A stretch of DNA of 64,000 nt from Quercus robur (GCF_932294415.1 NC_065538.1:13708330-13772329); one strand, 5' to 3'; shown: positions 11,015-22,427, counted from the stretch's first letter. Numbers and translations: made by a program. Notes: generated by a model from the sequence alone, not told the origin.

Positions 11015-11403
11015 CGTAGGCTAGTATAAAAGAGAATGTTATGTGACCAAAAGGGGGGATCTCTCCCATCTAGCTTCTTGAGAAAGACTTGATGAAAGAG
11101 AATGCCTGGATAATATACGCCGGACACCACATAAAAACCCACCGACGGGTAACCGGGGACAGCACCATCGCTCCTCGGACATGATCCGAGGAACCAAATC
11201 CTCCTGGATACAAGATTAAAGGGCCTGAATATTCGGCCCAAAGCTCTTTCTCATATTGGTTCACCTATAGTCCGGCCCGAAATGTTGCCCTGTGATCCAA
11301 CGCTGGCCTTTCAAGCCCACTCTCTACAAATATTATTGTGATGGACTTTCCGTGTGCGAGCCCAACATCGTTGTTGGGCCGTTAAAGATTTTGTGTCCTT
11401 ACA
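11015..11403 (+). repeat. inverted partial LTR arm (389 bp)
   Basis: Reverse complement of 6176-6564 with only a handful of differences. It starts just upstream of the TATA box (TATAAAA at 11025-11031) and runs to the LTR end CCTTACA. The U3 part upstream of the TATA region is absent; 10927-11014 is unrelated to the left LTR. High identity between arms suggests a young event. Confidence 0.9.
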
Positions 11404-11408
11404 ACTTG

Positions 11409-11673
11409 AATTATAAGTTTATATATATATATATATATTTAAGGTTTAGATAATTGAATTTCCCTATAAATATAAATATAACAAAGTTGTAGTATAATTG
11501 AAAGAGCACTTAACAAGAAATAGGAATGAGTAGTGTTGGAGTCAATTTAGAATCTAATTTGACTCTTGACTCATAAGCAAATGAGTAGCAATAGGATGAA
11601 TCTCTGTTCTTGGACTTAGGCATGTTTTTCTTGATATTACTGATCAATCACCAACAAACACAATAAACATCAA

Positions 11674-11708
<35 letters not shown>

Positions 11709-12575
11709 ATCAAAAGCCTAAGCAATTTCCAAATAAATGTAAAATATAGACGAATTGAATAATAAATAATGTATTTTAATTGTTTTGTTTTTAAAAATAA
11801 TTTTGGGGCTATAGGTTTAAATAAAATTAATTGGAAGAAAGAAGAATATCGACAACATCAAAGGAAAATCAATGACAAACTACCCAAATTGCACCGGGAA
11901 AACCAAAGAATATCAAAGGTAAAAAAGAAAGCAAAATCTCTGCACTTTTTGATTCCACTTTATTTATTTGTTTGCCTTTCTCCGTCTCAGTTGTTCTCCA
12001 ACTTCCCAGTCTCTTAACTCTCAATCAACACTTGTATATAACCTGTTTGTTACTTTTCGTTTTCTTTCTGTTTGCTTTACTCTATCTTCACTTTTTCTTA
12101 GTAATTGAATATGTTTGGGGTGGATTCTTTGGATTTTGCAATTAATTAACTCATTTGGCACAAAATTTTAAAAATTCAAAATATGACACGACACAAAATT
12201 AGATTCTAATTTAAAATATAATTAGATTTTCTTAAATCCCTAGGCTTTGGCTTGTCAAGTTGTGGCAAATAAGGAAAGGTTCAAACTACAAAAGAACTAA
12301 CCAAAAAAAAAAATTACATTTTCCATCCTATATGTGCACTACCAAACCACTGCTAGTCTACAGCTTATTGCCTCCTACTGAAAAAGAAGATCATATTTTA
12401 CTTAATTACTTGATTGAAATGCAAATGATTTTGTGAATCCTAATTGTTCGATATCAGGATGGATAGGATTTTAAAATCAGACACCACATTTCCCCCATAT
12501 TTAAAAACAGATGACAACCCACTTAAATCTAATTAATTTGACGCACTCTTAAATATAGTAGAAGATAAATCATAC
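11409..12575. other. F-box gene intron / duplicated block
   Basis: Matches 57450-58760 closely, with a (TA)n run near 11420-11438 and a (TC)n run at 11678-11704. A 58-bp T-run segment and small indels distinguish the copies. The plus-strand frame at 11769-12017 is partly kept in the right copy but has no recognisable domain, so it is not called as a gene. Confidence 0.6.
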
Positions 12576-12584
12576 CTTTATTCA

Positions 12585-14091
12585 CTACTTCTGGGAATCC
12601 CAATCTGTTGGCAATAACAATTTCTTTGGACAAAAACTCGAAAGCAAGCCCTCTACAAGACTTCCGTAATCCATTGACAGTGACGAGCATCTTACATCTA
12701 TCATCATAACTTCCAGTTGAAATGATGAAGGAAGTGTAAGTGTAACTCGTTTCAATACTTCAAGATCTTCAAGATTAAATTTATCCTTTAAAAAAGCAAA
12801 GTAAAAAGGTTTCAGAAAACAAAAGAAGAGACTACAAAAATAAAGACAATAAAGAGATAGCTAGTTGAAATTGATGAACTTGCATTAGTAGACATACCTC
12901 CTCCCATATAGTGATTGTAAGGTTCAAAACTTTTCTTTGATTTGACATTTCTAGAAGTTCACTCAATTGAAGGAGCCAAAAACTGAGCCAAAGAGTGTCA
13001 TTGAAGTGAACTATAAAAGTAAGTTCAAAAGGACATGGAGCATTCTTTGAAAAAATCATAGGAATTGAATTCTCGAAGTTGCAAAATACGAATGATGACA
13101 AATTCGGACTATCAATTTCAAGCTCCTCCAGCTTTTGGCATGCATTGATTTTTAACATCCTAAGTCTCTCTGCAGAAATTTTGACCCTTTTCAACATGTT
13201 GCAGCCAATAACATGCAAAGTTTCAAGGTGCGGAAATCGAAAAATATTGAAGTTAAGATACTGGTCTGTAATGCTCAAATCTCTCAAGTATAATTCTTTC
13301 AAATTTTGACATGCAGTGATGTCCAGTAGACGTTGGTGTGATTTAATAAATCTGAAATTTTGAATATTTGTAGCTTCAACTTTGATACTCTCAACTTCTT
13401 GCTCAAGAGAAGCCACCTCAACCCTCCTTAGTTTAGAGAGTTTGGAGATGTCGAGAGTTTTAAATCCCTGACATCTCACAATTCCAAAATCAGTGATAAA
13501 AGGGCAAGTTCTGATGATCTCTTGGATAATCTCTTCATTCACACAAATTTGCTCAAGCCATAACTTCTGTAGGGAATAAAATTTCAGTGCACTGCAAGTA
13601 TATGGTTGCTCTAACTTACCACCATTAGTTGATTTTGCAACAAATATTGTTCTAGGCAGAGTATAGAATGAATTATTTACAGTTTGAACTCGAAGACTGA
13701 TCTCTTTGGCATCATGTTCAAAGGCCCACTCTATCCATTTATCAACCAATGCGGCCAACCTGAAGTTAACAAGGGTCGTGTGAAGTTTAAATTTCTGCAT
13801 CTGCAAATCACGCTCGATAAATCTTCTTAAAGATTTATGCACACTCTTCATGAAGTCTATATGCCCATATGGATAACACATATCTGGCTTGACAAATTCA
13901 TCTTGATCAAAATCCAAACTGGGAAATGAAGACCATACACAATTCCATTCCTTGGACAAGAGACAAGTCTTAGATGCCTCTTTTCGGGGTAGGAAGGACA
14001 AGATGTGATGCAAGATAAATTCAGGCAAATTGGATATCCGGTCCATCATATCAATTTTTTCATCCATCATGTATCTCCCTATGCTCATCAA
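12585..14091 (-). CDS. F-box/LRR (FBD-like) protein, left copy
   Basis: Likely substrate-binding subunit of an SCF ubiquitin ligase. Exon 1 (14091-12880, 404 codons) starts MMSIGRYMMDEK. The F-box spans about residues 17-60 (ISNLPEFILHHILSFLPRKE, then KTCLLSKEWNCVW). Leucine-rich repeats follow from about residue 170, including LKELYLRDLSITD, LETLHVIGCNMLKRV and LRMLKINACQKLEELEI. Exon 2 (12785 on) follows an intron of about 94 bp and reads DKFNLEDLEVLKRVTLTLPS. It reaches TAG at 12585, just before a possible GTATG donor at 12575. The right copy has one extra base near here and reads through. So either the protein ends at about 470 residues, or this copy lost its tail by a 1-base change and once joined the segment at 5825-6037. 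It may be functional or recently truncated. Confidence 0.8.
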
Positions 14092-14244
14092 TTTTCGATC
14101 CTTTGATTCTGTGTCATTTTATCAGATTTTTCAAAAAGAAAATATAATTAAAACGAAGTACAAGGGTACAAGTTTAAGCAAAAAATTGATAGTTTATCTA
14201 AAACAAAGGTTTCAGAATTGTTATTTTTATATTAATTATAATTA
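14092..14244. promoter_or_regulatory. upstream region of the F-box gene (duplicated)
   Basis: Sequence directly upstream of the minus-strand start, nearly identical to 60143-60310 in the right copy. It likely holds the 5' UTR and promoter; no clear TATA box could be assigned. Confidence 0.4.
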
Positions 14245-14839
14245 CATTGCACACACTCCACACATGTGATGAGGCTCTTTTTTTTATTTTGAGTTTAAAG
14301 TAATTTTTCAATTCAAATTTATCTATTGTTAATGAGGTTACACTGGAAGGGATTTTTAAGAAACTAAAAGTTAGGATTTGAAATAAAGTAAACAGTTGTG
14401 TTTAGCATATGCTAGTTTTTAGGACAAAATGCATCAAATGTGTGTGAGATATATTTAAAGAGAAATGATATGTCTATAACATTTTTACAACAAATTTTAA
14501 GTGGCAGGTTGTTACTGGTTGTTATTGTTAGGGCAAAAAAGTAATCTTAGTGTTAATTTCAAATTTAAACCAATAACAACAAATCACCTGTGATTTGTTG
14601 TAAAAATGTTGCAAACGTAGCATCTCTCATATTTAAATAGAGAGTGTGCTAATTTTTAGGAAAAAAGTTTATCTAATATTTTTTTTTTAATTTTAGTTTT
14701 GTTGAATTACAATTTTAACCCTATTTTATATTTTTTAAGAATAGTGATTATCTAATTAGCTCAGAGGTATTTTTGACACTTTCTGAACGCATAACTAATT
14801 TTCTGAATCCACTTAATACATAGAAGATATGTATAGAGA
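14245..14839 (-). mobile_element. Helitron-like insertion, minus orientation
   Basis: 595 bp present here and absent at the matching place in the right block (about 60312). On minus it begins TCTCTATACATATC after an A and is followed by T, so it sits exactly at an A^T site, as Helitrons do. Its 3' end (GTGTGTGCAATG) lacks the usual CTRR, so that end may be decayed. It is an inverted relative of 15106-15524. No coding capacity. Confidence 0.7.
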
Positions 14840-15105
14840 TAAAAGGTCAATGAACTCAAGTAGTATTTCTTAATAAATATTTTACTAGCAGTATTAAAAT
14901 ATAGAGAAACATTTAAGATGAAAACCTCACAAACAAAACAAGATATTCATCAAGTTACACGACGATGAAATAATGCAAAAAAAAAAAAAAAAAAAAAATT
15001 AACAATGAAAATAAATATAATGATGTTCAAACATGTAATAAAAAATTCTTAATTGTATAAAAAAAACTAGATTTTTTTTTTTAATCCAAATGCATGTAGC
15101 TATTA

Positions 15106-15524
15106 TCTCTTTTTTATATATTAAAAGGATTCGAAAAGATAGTCATGACTTCAAAAAATTGTCAAAAATATCCTCAATTTAATTAGATAATCTTTATTCT
15201 TAAAAAATAAAATATAAGGTTAAAATTGTAATTCAACAAAATTCAATAAAAAAAAAACTATCAAAGAAACTTTTTTCCTAAAAATTAGTACACTCTTTAT
15301 TTAAATATATCTTACCCACGTTTGATACATTTTTTTTCCCCTAAAAACTAGCACACACTAAAACCAAAAGTTTACTCTTTTTCAAATCCTAAATTTTTGT
15401 TTTTTAAAATTTTATTTTTGTGTAATCTCACTAACAATAGGTAAATTCAAATTAAAAATTATATTAAACTCAAAATAAATAAAAATGTCTTATAGCATGC
15501 GTGGGGCGCATGTGATAAGACTAA
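15106..15524 (+). mobile_element. non-autonomous Helitron (419 bp)
   Basis: Begins TCTCTTTTTTATATATT and ends in a perfect 6-bp hairpin (CATGCG / CGCATG around TGGGG), then TGATAAGACTAA. CTAA fits the CTRR terminus. It lies between A and T, and the right block has the uninterrupted site (CTATTA^TACTTG near 60538). Confidence 0.8.
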
Positions 15525-15600
15525 TACTTGTTACTATTGTTTCAATAGAAAGAAAGTAAAATTCACAAAATTCTACTAAAGATCGATTCTATCACAAGAA

Positions 15601-16929
15601 GATTAGATGGATTAATCATATTATAAATTGTAAATGAGACGTTCGCATAACCTAAATACAAAAAATTAATTCGAAATTTTGTTTGAAAATATTAAAAAGT
15701 TTCTCAATTTACTAATAAAAAGTCAATTAAAAAAAAAAAAAAAAAACTCTCTAAGGTAGTAATTTTTTTATTTTACTCCAGAAAAAAGATTATCGTTTTG
15801 GCTTTATTGGGTCCTAAACTTCATTAATCGAGAAAAAAAAAAAAAAAAAAACTTTTATGGGCTAAAATAATTTGGCTGCTCAAACAAAACCATACTCGAT
15901 TAATCATATACCTTTCCCACAAAAAGTTCCCTCGATTAATCAAATCTTTTTTCTCCGAGAAGCTTCAAGGGAACAACAATAATATGAAAGAAGACCTGAT
16001 ACTTTAAACATGAAAAGTTCATAAAAAAAATCTTCTTTTTTTATTACCTTGAAGGAGACAATAACAAACATGATAGACGATGATGAAACAAACATGTCGT
16101 AAATTTAACAACCAAAAAATATTGACTGGAAAAAAAAAAAGAAAATAAGAAGAAGAAGAAAATTAGAAAAACCAAATAAATACCTATTTTGGCAACGTTG
16201 CAGAAGATCTTTCTCACTTTGTGCGTCGAGTTGAAGGAGACTGCGTCGTAAAAAAAAAAGATACGAGAGGAAGAACTCAGCCTCGCAGTCGTATTTATAT
16301 CTGAGGTGTGGCGGTACTGTATTCGAGTACAGGTTTAGTACGGACTCAACTACGGAGTACCAGTCTATCCTAAATTCCTTAAAAAACTCAGTCTCGCAGT
16401 GGTATTTATATTTGAGTTGTGGTGGTACTATAGATTTTGATTTTCTCTATTTAATTATTTATATAGTATCACCCTTTTTTTTTTTAAAAATGAATAGACC
16501 AAAAAATTGATATAATTAGATATTTTGAAAATTTAGTTGCTCAATTACATTTTTAATATAAATATCAAAATTTGTTCAAATTGAATGCTATTTATTACTT
16601 TCCATAAATTTATTTTTTATGCATAATTTAAAATTACAAAAATATAAAATATAAATATTTGAATGATAATAAAGTTATTGATTTTATATTTTTTATTGAA
16701 ATTTTGCAATCATAGAGGAATATAATATGAAAGGAGGGGAAAATATATACCTTATAATAAATTATCACCAAAAAAAATTTTAATTTAACATAATTAAATT
16801 ATGAAGGGATTTTATTTTAAAAAAATTTAATTAGTTGACTTTCCAAGTATTTTAGAAGGTCTCTCTAGGTGGAATTCTAGTCCTCAATGACTTCTAATCT
16901 ATATCATACCATATCAAATCATATTATTA
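15601..16929. other. AT-rich DNA, no gene seen
   Basis: Start of the 14.7-kb stretch not present in the right block. 16275-16435 has a direct repeat of about 48 bp (AACTCAGYCTCGCAGT then GTATTTATATYTGAG), the copies about 110 bp apart. Otherwise poly-A/T tracts and no supported coding frame. Confidence 0.4.
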
Positions 16930-16979
16930 TCTATATATATATATATATATTCTATATATATAAAACCAAAACTTTTTGT

Positions 16980-17271
16980 GGGTACCTAAGGCATGCTTAG
17001 CAACGTCCTAGGCATGCTTGTAACGTCCTTGGCAGTCCTCAGCATGCTTTGCAACGTCCTCGGCATGCTTGGCAACGTCCTAGGCGTCCCACATCGAAGA
17101 GAAATCCCCCCACTTTCTACCTTATAAGCTTTGAAGCGAAGGAGTAGTGGTACACTACTCCTTCACTTCAAAGCTTATAAGGTAGAAAGTGGGGGGGATT
17201 TCAACGTTGCTAAGCATGTCGAGGACGTTGCAAGCATGCCTAGGACGTTGCCAAGCATGCCTTAGGTACCC
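16980..17271. mobile_element. 292-bp foldback MITE
   Basis: Inverted termini GGGTACCTAAGG / CCTTAGGTACCC, with the whole element able to fold. The inner arms around 17106-17197 are almost perfectly complementary (centre near 17152, GTAGTGGTACACTAC). The outer arms carry repeated CAACGTCCTAGGCATGCTTG-type motifs. It is flanked by an imperfect duplication of about 9 bp (AAACTTTT...) and splits the Helitron's 5' conserved end. Confidence 0.75.
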
Positions 17272-17400
17272 AAACTTTTGAAACACCCACATTTTTCCAC
17301 ATCAGTATTATTTAAAAAAAAAAAACCTAAAAAAAAAAAAAACTATTAATACATTAACATTATTTTTGGCAGCCATACTCTAATTCTCGGGATTTTGAAG

Positions 17401-17638
17401 CAAACCCGGCCACAGTCCTCATCGTCCTCCTCTGCGCACTCATATGTGCTTGGGTTTTCAACTCCGCCATTCGCTACTTCCTACGTCGTGGTGGTGGTGG
17501 CAATAATCACCAACAACCACTACCCCAAATCCAACAACAACAACAAGCCACAGTCCTCATCATCCTCCTATGTGCACTCATATGTGCTTTGGTTCTCAAC
17601 TCCACTAATTACTTGTGTTTTCTCCCAATGGGTAACTA
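17401..17638 (+). pseudogene. ATL-type RING-H2 protein N-terminal fragment
   Basis: One frame (from about 17411) reads ATVLIVLLCALICAWVFNSA, then IRYFLRRGGGG, a Gln/Pro-rich linker, a second ATVLIILLCALICALVLNS copy and a stop after MGN. The hydrophobic 'LLCALICAL.LNS.R' signature is the membrane segment of plant ATL E3 ligases. The RING-H2 domain is missing and the segment is internally duplicated (17411-17470 against 17543-17605). It lies inside Helitron-type sequence, so I read it as a captured fragment. Confidence 0.55.
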
Positions 17639-17997
17639 GAGGCTATAAAATGCATGAGAGACACTAACACAAAGTACTATCAAAGTAATTAGCATCGTTA
17701 TATCTTATATTTAGAGTTCAGCATGCATTGAGTATCAATAAAGCCATTAGGTTTATGTGGGCTAATATACTGCATATTTTTCTTATCTAGAGAGTCAAGG
17801 TTCATATGGAGTATTTGGGTTATCTTTCACGTCCATAGAATAAACACAAAAGTATGGACACAATAAGGTGGGTAATTATGTACACAGGACAGGTCCTAAG
17901 TACAATACATTCTCCACTTTGCTGTTATTGCCAATTCTCCAACCTATGTTCAAGATGGCTTTTTTGAGCATGACAAATACAATCTACTAATATGCAG

Positions 17998-19123
17998 GCT
18001 GAACAATGGGTTAATAATATGACCAAAGCTGCAGAGAATGAACAGCCAAAAGTAGAATCAGAGGGTCAACCTTATAGGTCAGTATAAGTGTATAACCATC
18101 TTTGCTGTCTCTTATAGCTATTAATGTTGATGGGAAATTGTTAGTTGTTCACCACAACCCTTCACATTTTCCTGTAGGCTTGGATTGGGTGTAGGAGCGG
18201 CTTAATGTATTTGGAGGCCTAAGGCAAAAATTGAAATTGAGGCCTTTTATATATTTAAATATGATTTTTAAAAATTTTAATTCAACTATTTTATTTTAGA
18301 TGCAAAATTACTACTAATTAACATGAACCATGTAGATTTTTTTTTTTTTGAAAGTCTATAAACAAAAAATTTGACAAAACATTTCACAACTATTAATGTG
18401 ACAGATTGATAATTTGATAGTGATAAGTAAAAAAGTAATGTGAGTGGTGAACTTAAATAAAAACTAGTAAAAGTTTGTCAACTCAACTTATGAAAAATGT
18501 TGTATTTTTTTTTTTTTTTTGCTCTTTTTTTTTAGAAGTGCTATATTCATAATATTTTCATAACAAATCTTAGGTGTTAATTTGTTATAATTTGAACTTG
18601 TCACTGAAATTAATTTTTTATCATTAATAATACCCTGTAACAACCTGTCTCTTAGAATTTATTTTGAAAGTGTTGTGAAAAATGTCATGGACGTAACATT
18701 TTTTTTTTCATTTGATAAAAAAATATTATTTTATTCATTGGCTAATACTTGGACTTAATTAATACTATTATAATTTTTTTTTTTAAACCCTATTGATTAA
18801 AATTTGGGGGCCTTTTTTCTACTTGGGGCCTTAGGCGACCGCATCAGTTGCTTTATATATAGAGCCGGCACTGATTGGGTGCAAAGGTCTCACGCCAAGC
18901 CAAATTTGGACCTTCAAACGACCCACTTGAAAAGAAACTATGTGCTAAGTTAAACACTGGAAAAAGAAAAGCTGCTATTATTGCCAAGGAATATACTCCA
19001 TCTGCTAGAGATGGAGGTGATATTGAGGATGACGATTTAGACAGCAGAACAAGTGCATTTGACAAGAAGCGAGCAAGAGCTCCTATGACTGTATGTTCAC
19101 AGGCAAATAAAAAACATAAGTAA
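17998..19123 (+). pseudogene. 3' part of conserved RLGLGAK-motif protein gene, split by a TE
   Basis: Two exons can be read. 17998-18077 (AEQWVNNMTKAAENEQPK) lies between an AG acceptor and a GT donor. The next starts at 18178 after TGTAG. Joining them gives 'PYRLGLGAKVSRQAKFGPSN', then a Lys-rich, acidic tail ending in ...ANKKHK and a stop at 19123. A 682-bp insertion (18192-18873) interrupts the second exon inside RLGLG. No start exon is seen upstream. It resembles a small conserved nuclear-type protein of unknown function in plants; I cannot name it. The gene is broken. Confidence 0.6.
18192..18873. mobile_element. hAT-like non-autonomous element
   Basis: 682 bp flanked by a perfect 8-bp duplication ATTGGGTG (18184-18191 and 18874-18881). 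The ends are TAGGAGCGGCTTAA and AGAGCCGGCACTG, imperfect inverted repeats of the CAGGGCCGGCTC type. The subterminal 'GGAGGCCTAAGGC' and 'GGGGCCTTAGGCGACC' are inverted. The same family is seen at 31555-33130. Confidence 0.8.
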
Positions 19124-21200
19124 CTATTTTTCCTTGTCTGTGGAGTCCTCGAGGGTTCTGTCTCTTTTGTTATCTGTCACGTATACTTTTTTTTTGGGGA
19201 ATGTCACATATACTTTTCCTGTGGAAGATTTGATTCTATTGAATTAATTTTATATAAAATATTCATTAGAGGTGTTAACTTTTCATTGTATTGTGGTCCA
19301 TCTATTTGATTTTTAAATAGTTTTTATGTTTGTATTTGTGATTAAAATGAGCTGTACTCACAACCATTTTTGACAATTTTGAGTCCAACCTTAGGAACAA
19401 ACTCTGGTAGCCATGGCATGACTCCACGCACCATGCAAGTTATAACCCTATCCTCTAAGAACTTTCTCGTGCTAGTATATAATAAAAATTGGGCTTAAAC
19501 GTTGTGGTTGCGCCAAGTGTCTTCACCAAATTACAGAAATTTTATCTTAAAAAAACTACTTCACCTCACGTAAGAATTTTTTAGTAGTTTATCATATAAA
19601 ATAAATAAATAAGTAAAAAGCTACTTCACTCTACTTCACCTGCTTCACGTAAACATTTATAAATTTATTTCTTTTTTGTAGCTAATAACATTAATTATTT
19701 TTTTGGAATAAAGTATACCTAAACTTCTTGATTAGATAAGCTCATTTTTCTTTTTGTTCATATCAAGTTATCTACTTCTTTTTGTTCATATCAAGTTATT
19801 TTCTCCTCAAATCCCAGATCTACTAATATTCCTATACACTAAGCTATTTAGTACTCCTATCATTATGTGAGCTCACCCCCACAAAAAAGCTAATTAACTT
19901 CGCCCATCACAAAATCTAGAACATGCAATGCAATTGCTCAAAATAATAATCAACTCGAAGAAGAAGAATACGTTGATAGAGAATAGTGGTGGTGGGATTA
20001 TGAGCACTAAAACCTTTGAATCTTTGATTCTCTGAACCAATTTTTGGTAATAGGATTTCACAATATGAGTCAGGTATATCCACCCTTCTTTTGTTTTGTT
20101 TTATTTTATTTTATTTTATTTTAGGTGTGAGGATGAGGTAAAGAAAAAAAAAAGAATATTTGAATTTGAAAAAGAGTACAAATAAGCCAAGTTTGATTTT
20201 TTTTTTTTTTTAATGAACTCAAGTAGTTCCCAATATAAACAATCCAACATAATCACCACAAGCTTGATCCAATGATTAGGAGGAAGAACAAGACGAGGAA
20301 GAGGACCATTAAATGGTAGCATCAAGGTATTAATCATTACCAATTTTTTTTTTCAAATATAAATGTAATAATGATCTTAAAATAAATAAACTTATATAAT
20401 TCTCTTAGATTATATGTAATTATATATAATGATTTAATTAAGTAAATAAATCTATTTATTTACTATTTCTTAAGTTTAAATATTACTAAAAAAAACTACT
20501 AAATGATGTAAGTGGAAAAATTTTAATTCTCTAATTTAATGAAATTAATTAGGTTAGAGAGAAAATCTCTTTGGAACCATATAAAATATTTAAATGAAAT
20601 AAGATTTTTCGATTTTAGATTTATAGATAAACATTTTATTATAATTTTTTTAATTGAATCTTTTACTAAACCATGTTTTAAATTATATTATGGATTGCAT
20701 TTATATATTCAATCTTAGGCATTTTCATTTATATCTTGTGTATATTGTGGTTTTTGTTTTAACTTAAACTAAAAGAGTACTTCACTTCCAAAAATAAGTA
20801 AAAGAGTAATTTATTTTTATTATCTATTTTATTATTTAATTACAATGAAACTAAGAAATATTTTCTTATTTTCAATTTACACACAATTCTTGATTAAGCC
20901 CTATGCATTGTACGGAAATTTTTGTACTTTCTTTTATTGAAAAAAAAGATATAATTTTTTTTTGATCTTATCTTCTTCTCTTATAATTTCTAAGTTGATA
21001 AATTGGATTACAATCCAAATTCTTCATATAATCCTTTTATTATTAAGAGTAAATAAAATCCTATCTCCAAAATAAATGGATTACAACGCCATCATTTTGT
21101 TTAGTTGAATTTTTTTTTTTTTTTAAGCCAACCCCATCATTAATATATAATTAACTTCACAAAAAAAAAATAATTATGAATTGTATTCATCTCATTTTGG

Positions 21201-21250
<50 letters not shown>

Positions 21251-22427
21251 GTCTCACACAATACACATTCATTATATAAATTAAGAGAAAAATATTCATT
21301 TATTTTTATTTTCTGTTTTATTATTTAATTTTAAGTAAATTAATTATAAAATTATCTACATATGAATTTTGATTAAGCCGTGCATCACACAGACATAATT
21401 TGATAATTCTACATTGATGACATTTAAAATATATATATTTTTATATATATATATATATATATCAAAATTCCTTATAACTATCAACCACGTTCTCTCTCTC
21501 TCTCTCCCTTTTATTAATTTTTTATATGTTATGTTATGTTGAATCAATTCTTTTTTCATTTTCTTTTTCTTTTTTCATACTATTCATATTACCTTTTTTA
21601 ATTCCAATTTTTATGGGATAAAAACAAACACATTGATTAGATATCTTTAATTTCAATAAAATTTAAATGAATTATATTTCAAATGGAATTCTACCAATAT
21701 ATATAACCCTGTATATCATTTTTGGAGTGAAGCTTATATAATTATGTGAATACCTAAATTCCATGATATTGTAGATATGCATTCTTTCTTCTTTTATTAT
21801 TATTATTATTTTCATTTTGTTTATTTTCTTTAGAGTTATTATTGGTTTTTCATCTTCATGTGATTTTAATTAATGAATTCAAAACATTCGAAAACATTGT
21901 CAAGTTTCTAAAGGCTCCTTCTCTGTTTTTGTATTTAGTTTTTATTAAATTGATTAGGTTTTGTGTATTGGTTGCCTTTTGTTTAAACTAATTTTTTTAG
22001 CTTTGATCTAATTTATATGCTTAGGGTTAGGGTCTTAGAATTAATGATTAAATATGGTTAGAATTAATAGATTAATTTTAACAATTTTCTTATTTGATTT
22101 TTATGTTATATCAAATTATCAAGATGTTCTACATGTGTATTCTTGAATTCTCAACTTTAATTTTAATTTATAATATTATGAAGATTATATTAATTTTAGA
22201 TTTATCAATTTTTTAGTACATTTTTTTAAAAATAATTATCAAATTAAAATTCAATTTGGAATTATCAATTTAATTTAGTTTTAGGAAGAAATCTTACCCC
22301 TTATTTTAGTGAGATAGTTATTTACACTTGATAATTTTTTCTTTTATCTTTATTGAATCTATTAAAATATATAATTATTTATACATTCATTTTATAAGCT
22401 TTTTTATAAAACTGTGCAACGCATGAG
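19124..22427. other. AT-rich DNA with simple repeats; possible Helitron remnants
   Basis: No supported coding frame. It holds an (ATTTT)n run near 20095-20124, (ATT)n at about 21206-21250, (TA)n at about 21437-21462 and (TC)n near 21493-21507. Sequences near 20893, 21376 and 22410 resemble decayed Helitron 3' hairpins (GTGCATCACAC-like), suggesting nested short elements, but boundaries cannot be fixed. Confidence 0.35.

Larger units (their letters stand above)
6176..11403. mobile_element. non-coding LTR retroelement with inverted U5-type ends
   Basis: A 5228-bp insertion bounded by a perfect 5-bp target duplication and confirmed by the empty site in the right F-box block. The left end is a full LTR in minus orientation (6176-6936). 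The right end is a 389-bp inverted copy of the outer part of that LTR (11015-11403). Both ends therefore carry the same LTR terminus (TGTAAGGACAC... / ...GTGTCCTTACA), unlike a normal element, whose LTRs are direct repeats. The interior has no gag or pol frame. It holds two related non-coding modules, each with a plus-strand TATA, a polyadenylation signal and a tandem-repeat block. It sits in an intron of the F-box gene. Confidence 0.85.
16930..17997 (+). mobile_element. Helitron 5' part with captured fragment and nested MITE
   Basis: Starts A|TCTATATATATA and continues TATAAAACCAAAACTTTT, then after a nested foldback GAAACACCC...CCACATCAG. This matches the 5' ends of the Helitrons at 22428 and 35578 (TATATAAAACCGAAAC... 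CCACGTCAGC). It also holds an ATL-like gene fragment. The 3' end was not located; a weak hairpin-like end near 22410 is one candidate, so the element could be much longer. Confidence 0.5.

Noticed and set aside
6176..11403. DNA transposon with long terminal inverted repeats
   Set aside because: TG...CA ends, a polypurine tract, a TATA in the arm and homology to solo LTRs show the arms are LTRs, so a retroelement with aberrant ends fits better.
11769..12017. 82-codon plus frame, also present at 57843-58202
   Set aside because: Conservation reflects the recent block duplication. It lies in the F-box intron on the other strand, with diverging ends and no domain.
14960..15000. Poly-A as a retrogene tail
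   Set aside because: No upstream coding sequence or target duplication; the right block has a shorter run at the same place.
21200..21260. Regulatory meaning for the (ATT)n run and other microsatellites
   Set aside because: Ordinary simple repeats with no supporting context.
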